A DNA stretch of 64,000 nucleotides from JAJRVM01 sp041752115. GTDB taxonomy: Bacteria > Planctomycetota > Planctomycetia > Pirellulales > Pirellulaceae. The stretch covers positions 1 to 64,000 of the forward strand of contig JBGSHS010000051.1 of NCBI GenBank assembly GCA_041752115.1. The letters are read 5' to 3'. Positions within the stretch are counted from its first letter, which is position 1, and every line of letters begins with the position of its first letter. The notes under the pieces were generated by a model, which saw nothing but the letters and a program-made list of their open reading frames with translations, searched no databases and was not told the DNA's origin. Positions 46,001-54,632 of this stretch are shown one piece after another. The position numbers were made by a program, and so were the translations under genes.

Positions 46001-47323
46001 ACTCTCCTGGTCGCCTTTGAGCGTTAGCCACGTCAGCTTCTCCTGTAACTGAACAAGCCGAGGTCGTATACTGTGGAAACGCTGGAGGAACCTCCAGGCG
46101 TCTTCGAGTTTGCCCGACCGCACAAGTAGCTGCTGGAGTTCTTTGCTCACTTCCGGGTAGAAGAGAATTGCATCTGCAGCTCGCGTTTGTACGAGCGGAC
46201 TGAACCACAGTTCCGCCTCCAATCTGGCATCCTCTCCGGGGCAGAATTCCAGTCGGGCGTGACGCAGCAGACCATGAGGTATTCGGTGCGCCAGAGACAG
46301 GAACGTGGCCAACCGTGCGACTGCGGGATTTGCATACGATACCTGTTGAATCCGGCGTTGGGCTCGCGAACCATCAGTGACACTGACTCTCACATCCTCT
46401 GCATCGCGGGCAATCGAGCGAGACAAGACCGTTCGATCCCAGGGTACAATTCTGACTCGACGTCGCAGAGCGGGTGACACACGACACCTCGATCCGGGAA
46501 CCAACCCAGCCACAGTTATCCCCTGCTCCAACAGGTGACTAACAAACTCCTTCCACGCCACAGGCCGGGAGGCACTGTCGTGAGTACAACCTGGCCCGCT
46601 GCCGAAGTCGGTCAGTAGCAAAACACTCCAGCCTCGTGGTGGAGGAGTATAACCCACTTTCTGGCCACTCCGCTGATCCTCCATCCAAAAAGGATTCCCG
46701 GCAGTGAAGACAAGCTCAACCTGAAACTTGCTCAGCAGCCGCAGTACCTCGCGCATGATCTGCAGCTGATCCTCAACGAACGGCTGCATGGCAGCATGCC
46801 TGTCGACAACGACCTGCGCGCCGAACTGAAGAGCTCCGATTACCCGGCGCGGGAGCTGCGTGATAATCTGTCCCTGCGATAGGCGATCCAGGACCGCCTC
46901 GATATCCACTTCGCGCGAAGGAGAAGCGCTCAACAGGCAGTCACGCAGCAAGGTGCGGAGCCATTGTTCTGGGCAGAGTGGCACTGGGTCGATGTGATCA
47001 CACTCTCCCAGAGCGGATGGCAACAGCGTGGCATCCACATACCACTGAGGCAGCACATGCTGCTGTTCTCTTTCCATAGATCGCAGCCATGAGTCCGACA
47101 CTTTGTGGTCAACGCGAGTGGACACTTGCGGCATTCGCTCATTGCGGCCTCGAGGGAGAGTGGAACGGCTCTCGCCGGGTGCACTTTTTTCCGGCAATCC
47201 GGCGCCCCCCCATTCGAATCCGAGGAGACCTGCTACCCTCGCACACTGCTCGTCCGTGCGGGCTCCCGTGCCACGAAGGGCACGCACGATATCGCCGAGA
47301 TGATTGCGCAGTCTCACTCCCAA
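43004..47323 (-). CDS. vWA-type conflict protein fused to TssB and TssC contractile-sheath domains
   Basis: One uninterrupted frame of 1439 codons. Residues ~90-640 follow the vWA component of vWA-MoxR conflict systems: ALQFGAQVVVDRHAAMQPFV (degenerate MIDAS at 172-180), GWSVLLLTDFGSGPGC, VAGLVPGSRCRVSPALRRRV with IVPWDRT, then AELWFSPLVQTRAADAILFY and a beta-rich region. Residues ~640-790 are uncharacterised. Residues ~790-925 are TssB: RVRRPRVNIPYTV, EIPFVVGVLGNFTG, QFIYVDRDNLNDFL, FHSMQDFEPAKVAEQIP. Residues ~954-1439 are complete TssC: FQSLEGSWRGLQYLV, SAASPHVFGLNSFANLYRI, AIEGVHGGGQVSGLASHTF, PTEIQISDRREAELGNLGF and SRFAHYLMRIF. Its first 10 bases overlap the MoxR gene, so translation is coupled. 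Sheath proteins are normally two separate genes. Confidence 0.88.
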   Translation of the reverse strand: MGVRLRNHLGDIVRALRGTGARTDEQCARVAGLLGFEWGGAGLPEKSAPGESRSTLPRGRNERMPQVSTRVDHKVSDSWLRSMEREQQHVLPQWYVDATLLPSALGECDHIDPVPLCPEQWLRTLLRDCLLSASPSREVDIEAVLDRLSQGQIITQLPRRVIGALQFGAQVVVDRHAAMQPFVEDQLQIMREVLRLLSKFQVELVFTAGNPFWMEDQRSGQKVGYTPPPRGWSVLLLTDFGSGPGCTHDSASRPVAWKEFVSHLLEQGITVAGLVPGSRCRVSPALRRRVRIVPWDRTVLSRSIARDAEDVRVSVTDGSRAQRRIQQVSYANPAVARLATFLSLAHRIPHGLLRHARLEFCPGEDARLEAELWFSPLVQTRAADAILFYPEVSKELQQLLVRSGKLEDAWRFLQRFHSIRPRLVQLQEKLTWLTLKGDQESLGEFRAHVASIVKSMVEQNRSGLGTWALGTLARIPLADASEQVAVLKAVARNSNREVSGTKKEGLEWLPESGHAIVVRNSGVTTVGLFVQGGRLRISDPPEDGSELLRIPDEPIRRLGVGGREYAWNRDEAAPTINIDEGMPLTIDVSGVETCELTPIQNVLAECRAKWTKALHILVTHGQTVMGPAFPLPGKRMVTTRRILAAMGNPAEVNVQSVVPAGTVLQARIPPGRTVFSSDLQQSDDVLVMDLADESQVADCSPRREAKANSIVYALSCTETGSPVWTRFRVTKTEGLGLRLQPLCMLRWLEQQSWSGALLIDSESNESVGFAIAQLGGMGIASLPIGGVASLLDKLQRVRRPRVNIPYTVHVAQEPVRHEIPFVVGVLGNFTGSSDRVPLDVRQFIYVDRDNLNDFLRASAPSLDLQVSNYLGADDSVLAVRLQFHSMQDFEPAKVAEQIPAAKALLKTRSDCEEWLTILEERVLSSQDIYDSVAPATNQGLSQAEADIAEPAPVVADTVLTEMTPLLARLEQGILRGRAELLLMLRSACAAKEWTDPEALQPFLTRKVELVDAMLSRQIAEVMHHPHFQSLEGSWRGLQYLVTSTDTAEDLKIQVWNVGKDELASDFRRSSTLDRGCLYDKLYRHRFGTAGGEPFGALLCDYWFDHSPADVELLTNISQVAAAVHCPVISAASPHVFGLNSFANLYRIHDVASKFRGIEYASWNTLRESEQSKYLVLTVPRVLARLPYGETTMPTKEFHFEELPITAAGSPPVPADSDYYCWMNPAYAYMTCLTNAFRETGLCVAIEGVHGGGQVSGLASHTFQSEDGDLAVNSPTEIQISDRREAELGNLGFQTLCHYKNTDYAFFSKSVTLHQIPSSEWHDEQARRKDVIASGLPCIMVLSRFAHYLMRIFSLQIGSFREQKEVETVLSRWIREYVSADENPAEEEKIRCPLKYAEVQVTESPSRPGTYQVIAQLQPRLMVEELPGPVTVRCNIPTMD

Positions 47324-48267
47324 CGGTCTCGCTCCTCGAATTGCCGGGACTTTCGCAATGTAATACGTGTCAGTCGTTGGAACTCGTCATGCTCTGGCGT
47401 CAGGCCCAGTTCACAGCATGCACGCACGGTATCCAGAAATTCCGCAGTGCTACAGAATCGCCCACCCTCTCCGTCGCCGCCCACCCGCGTGACCTGGTGA
47501 GCAATCTCCGTGAGTAGCCGCGGATCATAGTTCGCCTCCGCATCGACGGCCAACGCCACTTCGATCAATGTATCGACGTTCGGGGCAGGAAGCTCCAGGA
47601 CGACACAGCGTCTGAGGAAGGCATGAGGCAATTCACGCTCATTGTTGGTGGTGATCACAACGAGCGGTACGACTGCAGCACGCACCGTGAAGCCAATCGA
47701 CGGCACCGTGAACTGATATGATCCCAAAGGCACCAAGAGACCGTTGGGCATGTCAGGATCCGCCTTGTCGATCTCGTCGATCAAGACAACGGCCCCGTCA
47801 CCATTCACGCCACAGTTCGGATCCGGAGCCCAGTGCTCGCGTGAGAGCGTTTCCGCCGTACCCCGACGTGCGGCACTCTGCGGATCAAATGCCCACCACA
47901 GAATGCCGGGCTGCACATACGCTTGCTGTGGCTGCAACTGCTGCACTTGCGCATCATTGAGTCGTCGGATATTGTCCATCGACCAGAGTAAATCCTGGGC
48001 CTCGCTGCGGTTTGTCACGACATGCTCGTAGTACCGCCACCCCAGCGACAGCGCGATGTTCAAGGCCAAGGTTGATTTCCCACAACCTGACGGTCCTTCA
48101 ATCAGTAGTGGCCGCCCCGTGATAAGGGCCACATTGACGGCCAGCGCGATGTCGGGATGATGATATACATACGTTTCCCCATCTCTTCGGTCCGCGCCAG
48201 CAGGTGCCGATATCGGAGAATCGCAACGCTGCACGCGTTCAGCTTCGAAACGACGTGTCACAACCAC
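47314..48267 (-). CDS. MoxR-family AAA+ ATPase of a vWA-MoxR system
   Basis: 317 residues. Walker A GPSGCGKST at 58-66, Walker B VVLIDEIDKADPDMPNGLLV around 160-180, sensor 1 VVITTNNERELPHAFLRRCV and an arginine finger candidate in that segment. The N-terminal YVYHHPDIALAVNVALITGR and the insert QARDLLW-like SEAQDLLWSMDNIRRLND with GILWWAFDPQSA are typical of MoxR proteins that pair with vWA proteins. It should remodel or activate the vWA partner using ATP. It overlaps the genes on both sides by 10 bases, forming a tight three-gene operon with the TIR protein upstream and the vWA-TssBC protein downstream. Confidence 0.9.
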   Translation of the reverse strand: MVVTRRFEAERVQRCDSPISAPAGADRRDGETYVYHHPDIALAVNVALITGRPLLIEGPSGCGKSTLALNIALSLGWRYYEHVVTNRSEAQDLLWSMDNIRRLNDAQVQQLQPQQAYVQPGILWWAFDPQSAARRGTAETLSREHWAPDPNCGVNGDGAVVLIDEIDKADPDMPNGLLVPLGSYQFTVPSIGFTVRAAVVPLVVITTNNERELPHAFLRRCVVLELPAPNVDTLIEVALAVDAEANYDPRLLTEIAHQVTRVGGDGEGGRFCSTAEFLDTVRACCELGLTPEHDEFQRLTRITLRKSRQFEERDRWE

Positions 48268-49541
48268 ACCCTCCCTTCAGCCCGTGCATTCATAGACGGC
48301 TCCAGACGGATCTTCGTGATGTCATACGTATCGCAAATCTTGATTTCCCACTCGTCGCCAAGGGACGTCAGCGGCTCCGCGTACGGACGCAACGGTTCCA
48401 GCGAATCTATCGAGCCAATGGCAAAGATGGTAAGGGTTGGGAGCTTCTCGCGAAGACGCAACAACAACGGCACGCTGGGAATCCACTCAGGCGGAAAGAG
48501 CACGAACAATGGCTCACGTTTCTCTTCCATCATCCGCAACCGGCGATCGACGTCCTCGACACGAATCCTTCTTGCAGCGCCGGAAACGGGCGTGAGCGAT
48601 CGAGCCAATTGATCCAGGATACTCGCCAATTCGTCCTCACATACCGGCAGTGTTAGTTCACAGACTTTCCATCCGCCACCCAGAGGTTTGCAACTGGAAC
48701 GACAAATGTATGTGTGTGCCGTCCACGGTTCCATACAGGCCAGCGTGACATTCCGCCGGTTGGTCTCGGCCAATGCGCAACGTGCCAGTGCGGCCGCAGA
48801 TTCCTCGTCAGCGCAGAACGGCGTAATGAGATTCAACAGTTCGAGCAGGTAATGTCGGGCCATTACCAATGTCGTACGATCCCCCAATGCACGCAGGATA
48901 TCGCAGGCGGTGGGAAACTCAACGCGCAGCAGCGTCCTGGCGAATTCAAGCAGGAATTCCTCGGTGTCAGCACACGTGGCAGTCTCGAATCCCGGCGTAC
49001 AGTATGCTGCCTCCCGGAGCTGTTCTTCATCGAATCCTGCACGACGGAGTTTGCTGACAACCTCGTTCTCGAGGATCTCTATGGGCGTACGGAGACGAAC
49101 CATATGCTCGAACCTCTGTCGCAAACAAGCGACAACCTTCTCGGCCGTCCTTTGTGGATCCTCCGCCACGAGACACTGCATATCGGTGAGGCGAAGATTA
49201 CCGATGGTTCCATGCTCGAGGTCGGTGATGTCCAGGTCGCCCACGAGCACTGGCAGCAGCGGAAAATTCTGCTCGCGCACATGACGAAACGAAAGCACAC
49301 TTAGTTCGATGGGAACGAACTTCGACGTCAATGCAGATTCACTCAGGAGCAAAACCGCACCATGCACTTCATCCATCCACTGGAACAGTTTCCGTCGCCA
49401 ACCATCCCCGACATCCAACCCGTCTTGATCCAGACGCACCGTACACCCGCCAGCCTCCAGTGCATCCCGGACGGATCGCAGATAACAACCGACGTCCTCT
49501 GTTTTAGCCGAATGACTGATGAATACTTTCGGTCGTATCAT
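48258..49541 (-). CDS. TIR-domain protein of the MoxR/vWA-TssBC operon
   Basis: 427 residues from the Met at 49541 (MIRPKVFISHSAK). Residues 1-140 are a TIR domain: KVFISHSAKTEDVGCYLRSV, VRLDQDGLDVGDGWRRKLFQ, GAVLLLSESALTSKFVPIEL with Glu79 as likely NADase residue, and FPLLPVLVGDLD. The rest (about 285 residues) is helical, then alpha/beta: an EAD-like or adaptor segment with VVSKLRRAGFDEEQLREAAY, ARTLLRVEFPTACDILRALG, and an end resembling the C-terminal module of vWA-MoxR-associated proteins (RIRVEDVDRRLRMMEEKREP, LFVLFPPEW). It is the first gene of the operon, probably the effector and bait-binding component (inference). Confidence 0.82.
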   Translation of the reverse strand: MIRPKVFISHSAKTEDVGCYLRSVRDALEAGGCTVRLDQDGLDVGDGWRRKLFQWMDEVHGAVLLLSESALTSKFVPIELSVLSFRHVREQNFPLLPVLVGDLDITDLEHGTIGNLRLTDMQCLVAEDPQRTAEKVVACLRQRFEHMVRLRTPIEILENEVVSKLRRAGFDEEQLREAAYCTPGFETATCADTEEFLLEFARTLLRVEFPTACDILRALGDRTTLVMARHYLLELLNLITPFCADEESAAALARCALAETNRRNVTLACMEPWTAHTYICRSSCKPLGGGWKVCELTLPVCEDELASILDQLARSLTPVSGAARRIRVEDVDRRLRMMEEKREPLFVLFPPEWIPSVPLLLRLREKLPTLTIFAIGSIDSLEPLRPYAEPLTSLGDEWEIKICDTYDITKIRLEPSMNARAEGRVWL

Positions 49542-49833
49542 GACTTGTCGCGGACCATTTCCTGCTGAACCTCGCAACGGTCTTGACAATGACCTGCCGT
49601 TGCCAACAACCAAGAAACCGCACTCGGGTCCCACAATCTCCCAATGGCATTCACTACCGCGAAAAATTCGGACCGGCCACCGTCATCTGTGAGGCCCTGT
49701 CAACGCTCGCCTGATTCTAACCTTTCCCAGGATGTTGTTGCAGATCTAAGACAAGTGGCAACAAAGAAGGCTTTCCTGTACAGCGAACTCTCGGCCACGG
49801 AAACAGGGTCTGACATGGGGGCTGTCGGGGGGG

Positions 49834-50823
49834 TCAGTCCTTTCCCTTGACCAGCACGCGCGCCGTGTCGACCAGGGCTTTCATCACTTCCTGCTCGAAG
49901 CGATTCTGTGGCTCCGCCCTGCGAAGCAGATAGTGAGCGATCGCGAACTGCGGTGACAGCTTGCGGCAGACGAGATCCTTGCGATCTTCTCGTCGTACCG
50001 TCACCCGGGGGACGATGGCGACCCCCAGCCCCGCGCGAGCATATTCTCGAGCGGCTGACCATCCCCCTCCTTCCGCCGCGAAATACAGCTTTCCTTCCGA
50101 TACGCGACTCTCCAACTGCCGGCGGATACCCGATTGACTGTCGGGCCCAACCAACTCCCATTGCTCCAGTTTGCTGATCGGCACGGACTGAGATGAAGGC
50201 AATTTCTGCAGTTCTCGTCCCGCATCGGTCCGCTTGTCGGCAAGCAGGCACATGGCGTGTCGCGCCAGAGGAGTGACGATGAGCGCCGATTCGTCGATGC
50301 GTGCTTCTCGCAAGGCACGCCGGATCTGGTCTTCATCGTGCGTCACGATACTGATGTCGAATGCTCCCGTGGCCGTGCCCACAATGCGATCGCGTCCGCG
50401 GCAGACGCGGGTTTCGAACTTGCACTCTTCGCTCACATGGCGCAGTGCCGCAATGGCTCTCGGCATGTAATACTCCGCCGCGAAACTGCCCGTGCCGATT
50501 CGCACCACGAGCGGCGCAGTGTCATCACCCTGCAGATAGCCGATGATGCGATCGTAACGGCTGACGAGTTCCCGTATGGCCGGGAGAACGGCTTCAGCCG
50601 ATTCCGTCAAGGTTCCTTTGCCGGTTGCCCGCAGAAGCACCGCCCCACAAGCCTCCCCGCTCTTGAACACCTGGAGCTTCTTGGTCATCACAGGTTGACT
50701 GACGCCCAGCCGGCGCGCGGTTTCCGATACGGACTGGGTTTCAGAGAGCACCAGCAGCGCTCGCAATGCCTCGATCGTCGGCTTTCGATGCCGGGGTTGT
50801 TCAAGTCTCTTCTTGCGGCTCAT
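49834..50823 (-). CDS. LysR-type transcriptional regulator
   Basis: 329 residues from the Met at 50823 (GGGAG six bases upstream). The N-terminal winged helix reads PTIEALRALLVLSETQSVSE, TARRLGVSQPVMTKKLQVF and LLRATGKGTLTESAEAVLP. A periplasmic-binding-like effector domain follows (VVRIGTGSFAAEYYMPRAIA; ADKRTDAGRELQKL; LESRVSEGKLYFAAEGGGWS; GLGVAIVPRVTV). Its ligand is unknown. It lies 290 bp beyond the start of the TIR operon on the same strand and could regulate either that operon or the plus-strand genes at 51.1 kb. Confidence 0.88.
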   Translation of the reverse strand: MSRKKRLEQPRHRKPTIEALRALLVLSETQSVSETARRLGVSQPVMTKKLQVFKSGEACGAVLLRATGKGTLTESAEAVLPAIRELVSRYDRIIGYLQGDDTAPLVVRIGTGSFAAEYYMPRAIAALRHVSEECKFETRVCRGRDRIVGTATGAFDISIVTHDEDQIRRALREARIDESALIVTPLARHAMCLLADKRTDAGRELQKLPSSQSVPISKLEQWELVGPDSQSGIRRQLESRVSEGKLYFAAEGGGWSAAREYARAGLGVAIVPRVTVRREDRKDLVCRKLSPQFAIAHYLLRRAEPQNRFEQEVMKALVDTARVLVKGKD

Positions 50824-51134
50824 ATTGTTCTCCCACCTGTTCACTGTCTCCGGCAAGTTACAGTCGCCTCAATCGTATCGCTTCCAGAACTGTCTCTCAT
50901 GCCGCAACCTCCTCGCTCACTCGCAGGCCACGAGGTCCCGATACGCCACTGGACCGGCTCACGGCACAAGCTGTTTCGAATGCCCTTCCTCACAGGACCT
51001 CCCAGCATCATCCCGCACTGGTCTGTTTCCTGACGGACCAATACCGAGTATCATGGTGAAATCAGCCTGCCCTCCAAGCAGTCTTTCGGCTCGTTGGCTC
51101 TCGACTTTCCCCAAAGACCACTGGATCGCCTTCG

Positions 51135-51923
51135 ATGTCCGCTTCAGAAATCTGTTACGTCATCATGCCCTTCTCTGCACCGGTAACGAGAGATTATGAT
51201 ACGGACCACTTCACCGAAGTATTTGAAGATCTGTTCATTCCCGCCATTGAGCAAGCGGGTTTTAGACCGCTTCGAGCCGACACTACCATTCTCTCAAGGC
51301 ATATTCTGGCCGATTTGCTGACGACTATCGAGAGGGCAACCGTGGTCCTTTGCGACTTGTCCGGCGCAAACCCCAACGTCCTGTTTGAATTGGGATGGGC
51401 GTTTCGTGCGGACAAGCCTTGCGTACTCGTCAAAGATGATCTGACACAGTACCCGTTTGATCTGCAGCATAATCATGTTTAGACTTACCATGCGTCACTC
51501 AAGTCCCGGCAGGTGATGGCGGAAATCCGCTCGATCGCAAAGCTGATCCGAAACACCGCTGACGATTCTGAACGGCGTTGGTCGCTCGTGCAATCACTTG
51601 GCCTGGACGCGCGCCTCCGCAGTGAGGCGGAACAGCGCAGAGATCCTATCGCCGCAGCGATTCTGGACGTGCAGGATCAGCTAAGCGCGTTACGTGCCCA
51701 ACTTGCCACGAACGAACGGCCCGTCACCGGGCAAGATCGCATTGAGATCACGGGGCGTTACACCCCACACGGAGGCGGTATGCACCGAGACGAAATCACG
51801 GCTGCCCTGGAAAATGAGAAAGGGAACGTCGGTCGCGCTGCCCGGGCGCTCGGCATCAGTAAGCCGCGACTCTACGAGTTGATACGGGCCTTGGACATTC
51901 CGCTGAGTGAAACCCGACAATGA
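51135..51923 (+). pseudogene. TIR-like domain protein with Fis-type HTH, split by one amber codon
   Basis: The frame from 51135 encodes SEICYVIMPFSAPVTRDYDT, EVFEDLFIPAIEQAGFRPLR, RATVVLCDLSGANPNVLFEL and GWAFRADKPCVLVKDD, the same nucleotide-hydrolase-like fold as the C-terminus of the protein at 37508. At 51480-51482 a TAG interrupts it after LQHNHV, and the same frame goes on: TYHASLKSRQVMAEIRSIAK, a coiled linker, and a Fis-type helix-turn-helix (HRDEITAALENEKGNVGRAA, RALGISKPRLYELIRALDI) to the TGA at 51921. The undisturbed frame implies a recent nonsense change; suppression or a two-piece function is possible. Without the TAG the protein would have 262 residues. Confidence 0.7.
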
Positions 51924-52209
51924 ACTGTTCTACCGGTGGTTGCGTGCCGCGGCCAGAACTCAGCACTCGGGTCCCGGGCGAGATACCGTGCCAAGACCAG
52001 ACCTGCCGCCGCTTCGACCCTCCCGGACGTCATCGTCGCATTGCCACATGTGCCATGCTGATGCGCCGCCGTTTCGATGATCACTCCAGACCGCGCGGCA
52101 AGATTTCTGATTTCCGCGGTTTTGCAGCCGGACATCCTTGGTCCACCATTTCGAAAACGATGAAGACGTTCATCAGTTATGGCCATGTCGCCGGCAAAGG
52201 ACGTCGTTC

Positions 52210-53610
52210 ATGACGTATCCACTCATGACTCATTTGGTCTCGACATCCGTGTTGAATCTGCTTGCGCAGCGCAAGCTGTTGACGCAGCGACTACTGGGAC
52301 TTGGGTTCTCCGGAGAAGACATCCGCTTTCTTCAAATGCTGCGGCGCGAGGGAGCCGTCGACGTGACGCCGGTGGCTGGACGGCTTGCCTTGGAGACGAT
52401 GATCGACAACCGGCTGGCCAGCTGGCGCGAAATCCCCTCGGACGAACTAATTCGGTGCAAACGCACATTGCGTCAACAAGGACGGGAGCTGTTCTTTCTC
52501 CAGGCGGTGAACTTTGAGATCACCTACCGTTGTGGCATGTCCTGCAGTCACTGCCTGCAGCAAAATATGCGGCAGGCGGACGTTGTCGAACTCGAAACAG
52601 ACCGATTGGTCCAGGCAGTTCGGCAGACGTGGTTCGCGGCACTGCCGCTGGTCGGCATCAACTTGACTGGCGGCGAGCCGCTCGCCCCCGATAGTCCCGT
52701 CCTGGAGCTGATTCGCGAAGCGCAATCGCTCGGGCTGCCCGTCCGCCTGAATACGAACAGTTGGTGGGGCGACACCATGGAACTGCGCATCGGTGGCGAG
52801 ACATTCGCAACCCCGGAAACCCTGGTGGCGCACTTGCGTGAAATCGGCCTTGGTATGTTGGCGTTGAGTTACGACGAGCGAGTGGATCAGAATCCCAAGA
52901 CATTGAACAAGTTGCTCGGCGCCATGCATGCCTGTGAGCGAAACCAGCTGCCATATCAGATCATCTTTACCGGCATCACCACGGACGAAATGGAAACGAT
53001 CCTGCAACTGGCTACACGGATGGTGCCTTTTTCGCTGAAATATGCGATTCCCGTCTTGATGCCGAAAATCGATCTGGGAGGCGCGGCCGGCTCCCTACGT
53101 GATCGTCCGCTCGGCATGGCGATGGCCTGCGGTACGGAAATCGATAAGTCACTCTGCCGCAAATATGGCTTCTGCGGTGGCATGGGGTTCTGCCGGCCAG
53201 CGTACCTTCATATCAGTCCTGATGGGGCGATTCGCAGCTGCCTCTATGCTCCGCGACTGGGCAATCTCGGGAACCTGGCTAACGAAGATCTACTGGACGC
53301 CGTCAACCGATTTCCGTCCGATCCGGTTTCCAGGGCCTTTCGAACACATGATTTGCCGATGTACTTGGAAAAGTCTTTCAGGTCCTATGCGCGGTGGTAT
53401 CGTCCCATCGTGCACCCCTGCTCTGCCTGTGCCCTGCTGGCCAGAATTATCGACGAAGAACACAAGTTCGAGTTGAGGGAAGGCCATCCACCGGAAGGCG
53501 AGTATCTGGAAGAAATTCATCTTCGCGTGGGTCGGGAGTATAACCTGCTGAGTGGCGTCGAGAAATCTGGCAGACCGACTCGTACTAATGTCCCACGGTC
53601 TCGGCAGTGA
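52210..53610 (+). CDS. radical SAM/SPASM-type enzyme
   Basis: 466 residues from the Met at 52210 (AAGGAC upstream). The [4Fe-4S] AdoMet motif is Cys108-x3-Cys112-x2-Cys115 in ITYRCGMSCSHCLQQNM, followed by GINLTGGEPLAPDS (GGE) and VRLNTNSWWGDTMEL. The C-terminal third has extra Cys clusters (MACGTEIDKSLC, GFCGGMGFCRPAYLHISPDG, SCLYAPRLGNLGN and HPCSACALLARII), typical of SPASM auxiliary clusters. Such enzymes modify peptides or act in cofactor maturation. An N-terminal helical part of ~95 residues precedes the barrel. Its neighbours (NUDIX, kinase-TPR proteins) suggest a role in the conflict island; no clear precursor peptide was found. Confidence 0.85.
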   Translation: MTYPLMTHLVSTSVLNLLAQRKLLTQRLLGLGFSGEDIRFLQMLRREGAVDVTPVAGRLALETMIDNRLASWREIPSDELIRCKRTLRQQGRELFFLQAVNFEITYRCGMSCSHCLQQNMRQADVVELETDRLVQAVRQTWFAALPLVGINLTGGEPLAPDSPVLELIREAQSLGLPVRLNTNSWWGDTMELRIGGETFATPETLVAHLREIGLGMLALSYDERVDQNPKTLNKLLGAMHACERNQLPYQIIFTGITTDEMETILQLATRMVPFSLKYAIPVLMPKIDLGGAAGSLRDRPLGMAMACGTEIDKSLCRKYGFCGGMGFCRPAYLHISPDGAIRSCLYAPRLGNLGNLANEDLLDAVNRFPSDPVSRAFRTHDLPMYLEKSFRSYARWYRPIVHPCSACALLARIIDEEHKFELREGHPPEGEYLEEIHLRVGREYNLLSGVEKSGRPTRTNVPRSRQ

Positions 53611-53649
53611 CCGCAACACGAGGGTGCCTATTCATACGGCCAGTTGATA

Positions 53650-53706
53650 GTCCTCGGCCCCCTACCGGCCCTGTGCCGGTAGGAGCCGGTTTGGAAAACC
53701 ATACTG
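53650..53706. repeat. hairpin repeat, single diverged copy of the 60.4 kb family
   Basis: CCCCCTACCGGCCCTGTGCC followed by GGTAGGAGCCGGTTTGGAAA contains the hairpin CTACCGGC/GCCGGTAG and ends with the same GGAGCCGGTTTGGAAA as the tandem units at 60382-60655. It lies in 570 bp between the radical SAM gene and the NUDIX gene, where I see no other feature; frames there have no protein character. Confidence 0.7.
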
Positions 53707-54179
53707 CGCCTCCGCGTTGGAACGGATTGCGGATGGCAGAGCAAGGAACGCAGCTTGATGAAGTGAAGGCCGGCCGAAGACCGAGCGGGGAGGCAGGGGT
53801 TCATCGGCGCCCGCAGAAGCTCCCTAAGAAACGAGGAAACAACAAACTCCGCGTTTCTCTGTCAGCCACGCTCGCCCAGCGCGTGCGAATCCAGCCAACC
53901 ACCGAAGTTATCCGTCCCGCGTTCCTAAGGCGGCAGGGCCGCCAGCGTCCGTTCTGTTCCTCATCATCCGTTCGCACAGAAAACGCGTCTCAGTACACAA
54001 CTGCGATGCCGGGACAGGCGAATCGTCTGGGCCGAGTCAACGTAGACAAACGTATTGAACAAGCAGCCGGATCGGAACATCGTGCAAGAATAGGTGCTCC
54101 CCGGCGGAGGCGGGAGATGGTAGGCTATGGCATCGTCACTGTGGTCCCCGCTGAAACCGCCCATTGAAAGGAGAATTTC

Positions 54180-54632
54180 ATGAACAAGACACCACCCATC
54201 CCCGCCGTGGACGTCGCTGTGACGGTTATTCGCCGCGGTGGAAAGGTGCTGTTGTGCCTTAATCCCAAGTGGGCCGCCTTTACGTTGCCGATGACCAAGC
54301 GACGGAGCTGGCAAGATCCGAATATCCCCAAGGCGCATCGCGAGGAGAAGTGGATCGATGCCGCCGCTCGCGCCGCCTGTGAGTGCCTTGGTCGTAGTTT
54401 CACCGTCGAGCCGATTCTCTGCGCTGAACTGCTTGAGTTCCTCCAAAGCGACCGCAACGGGATCTGGAAGCGATATGGTTTTCAGGTTTTCGAGATCCCT
54501 TGGCCGGAAGGCGAAGAGGTGCGATCGAGTGTCGCGGTGGAGTGGCTGACCCCCCAGGAGATCCTGGACGAATCGCGTCGGCCCATTTCCGAGACCGCAC
54601 GGCACATCATTGCGCGACTGCAGGCACAATAG
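54180..54632 (+). CDS. NUDIX-fold protein with a degenerate Nudix box
   Basis: 150 residues, GAAAGGAG before the ATG. Fold features: VAVTVIRRGGKVLLCLNPKW, LPMTKRRSW, EKWIDAAARAACECLGRSF, WKRYGFQVFEIPWPEG and VEWLTPQEILDESRRPIS. In the place of the Nudix box (GX5EX7REUXEEXGU), the run is AARAACECLG: the metal-binding Glu residues are replaced, so hydrolysis is unlikely. It shares N-P-x-W-x(5)-P-M-x-K with the second domain of the triple NUDIX protein at 58578, which marks a separate subfamily, possibly a ligand sensor. Confidence 0.78.
   Translation: MNKTPPIPAVDVAVTVIRRGGKVLLCLNPKWAAFTLPMTKRRSWQDPNIPKAHREEKWIDAAARAACECLGRSFTVEPILCAELLEFLQSDRNGIWKRYGFQVFEIPWPEGEEVRSSVAVEWLTPQEILDESRRPISETARHIIARLQAQ

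Noticed and set aside
43004..47323. Possibility that TssB and TssC are separate genes joined by a missed stop
   Set aside because: The frame is continuous for 1439 codons with a plausible linker between TssB and TssC and no internal ribosome site that I could see. I keep it as one gene but list read-level confirmation as the test.
53607..54167. Plus-strand frame between the radical SAM and NUDIX genes
   Set aside because: It begins inside the radical SAM stop region, runs through a hairpin repeat and has no recognisable domain.
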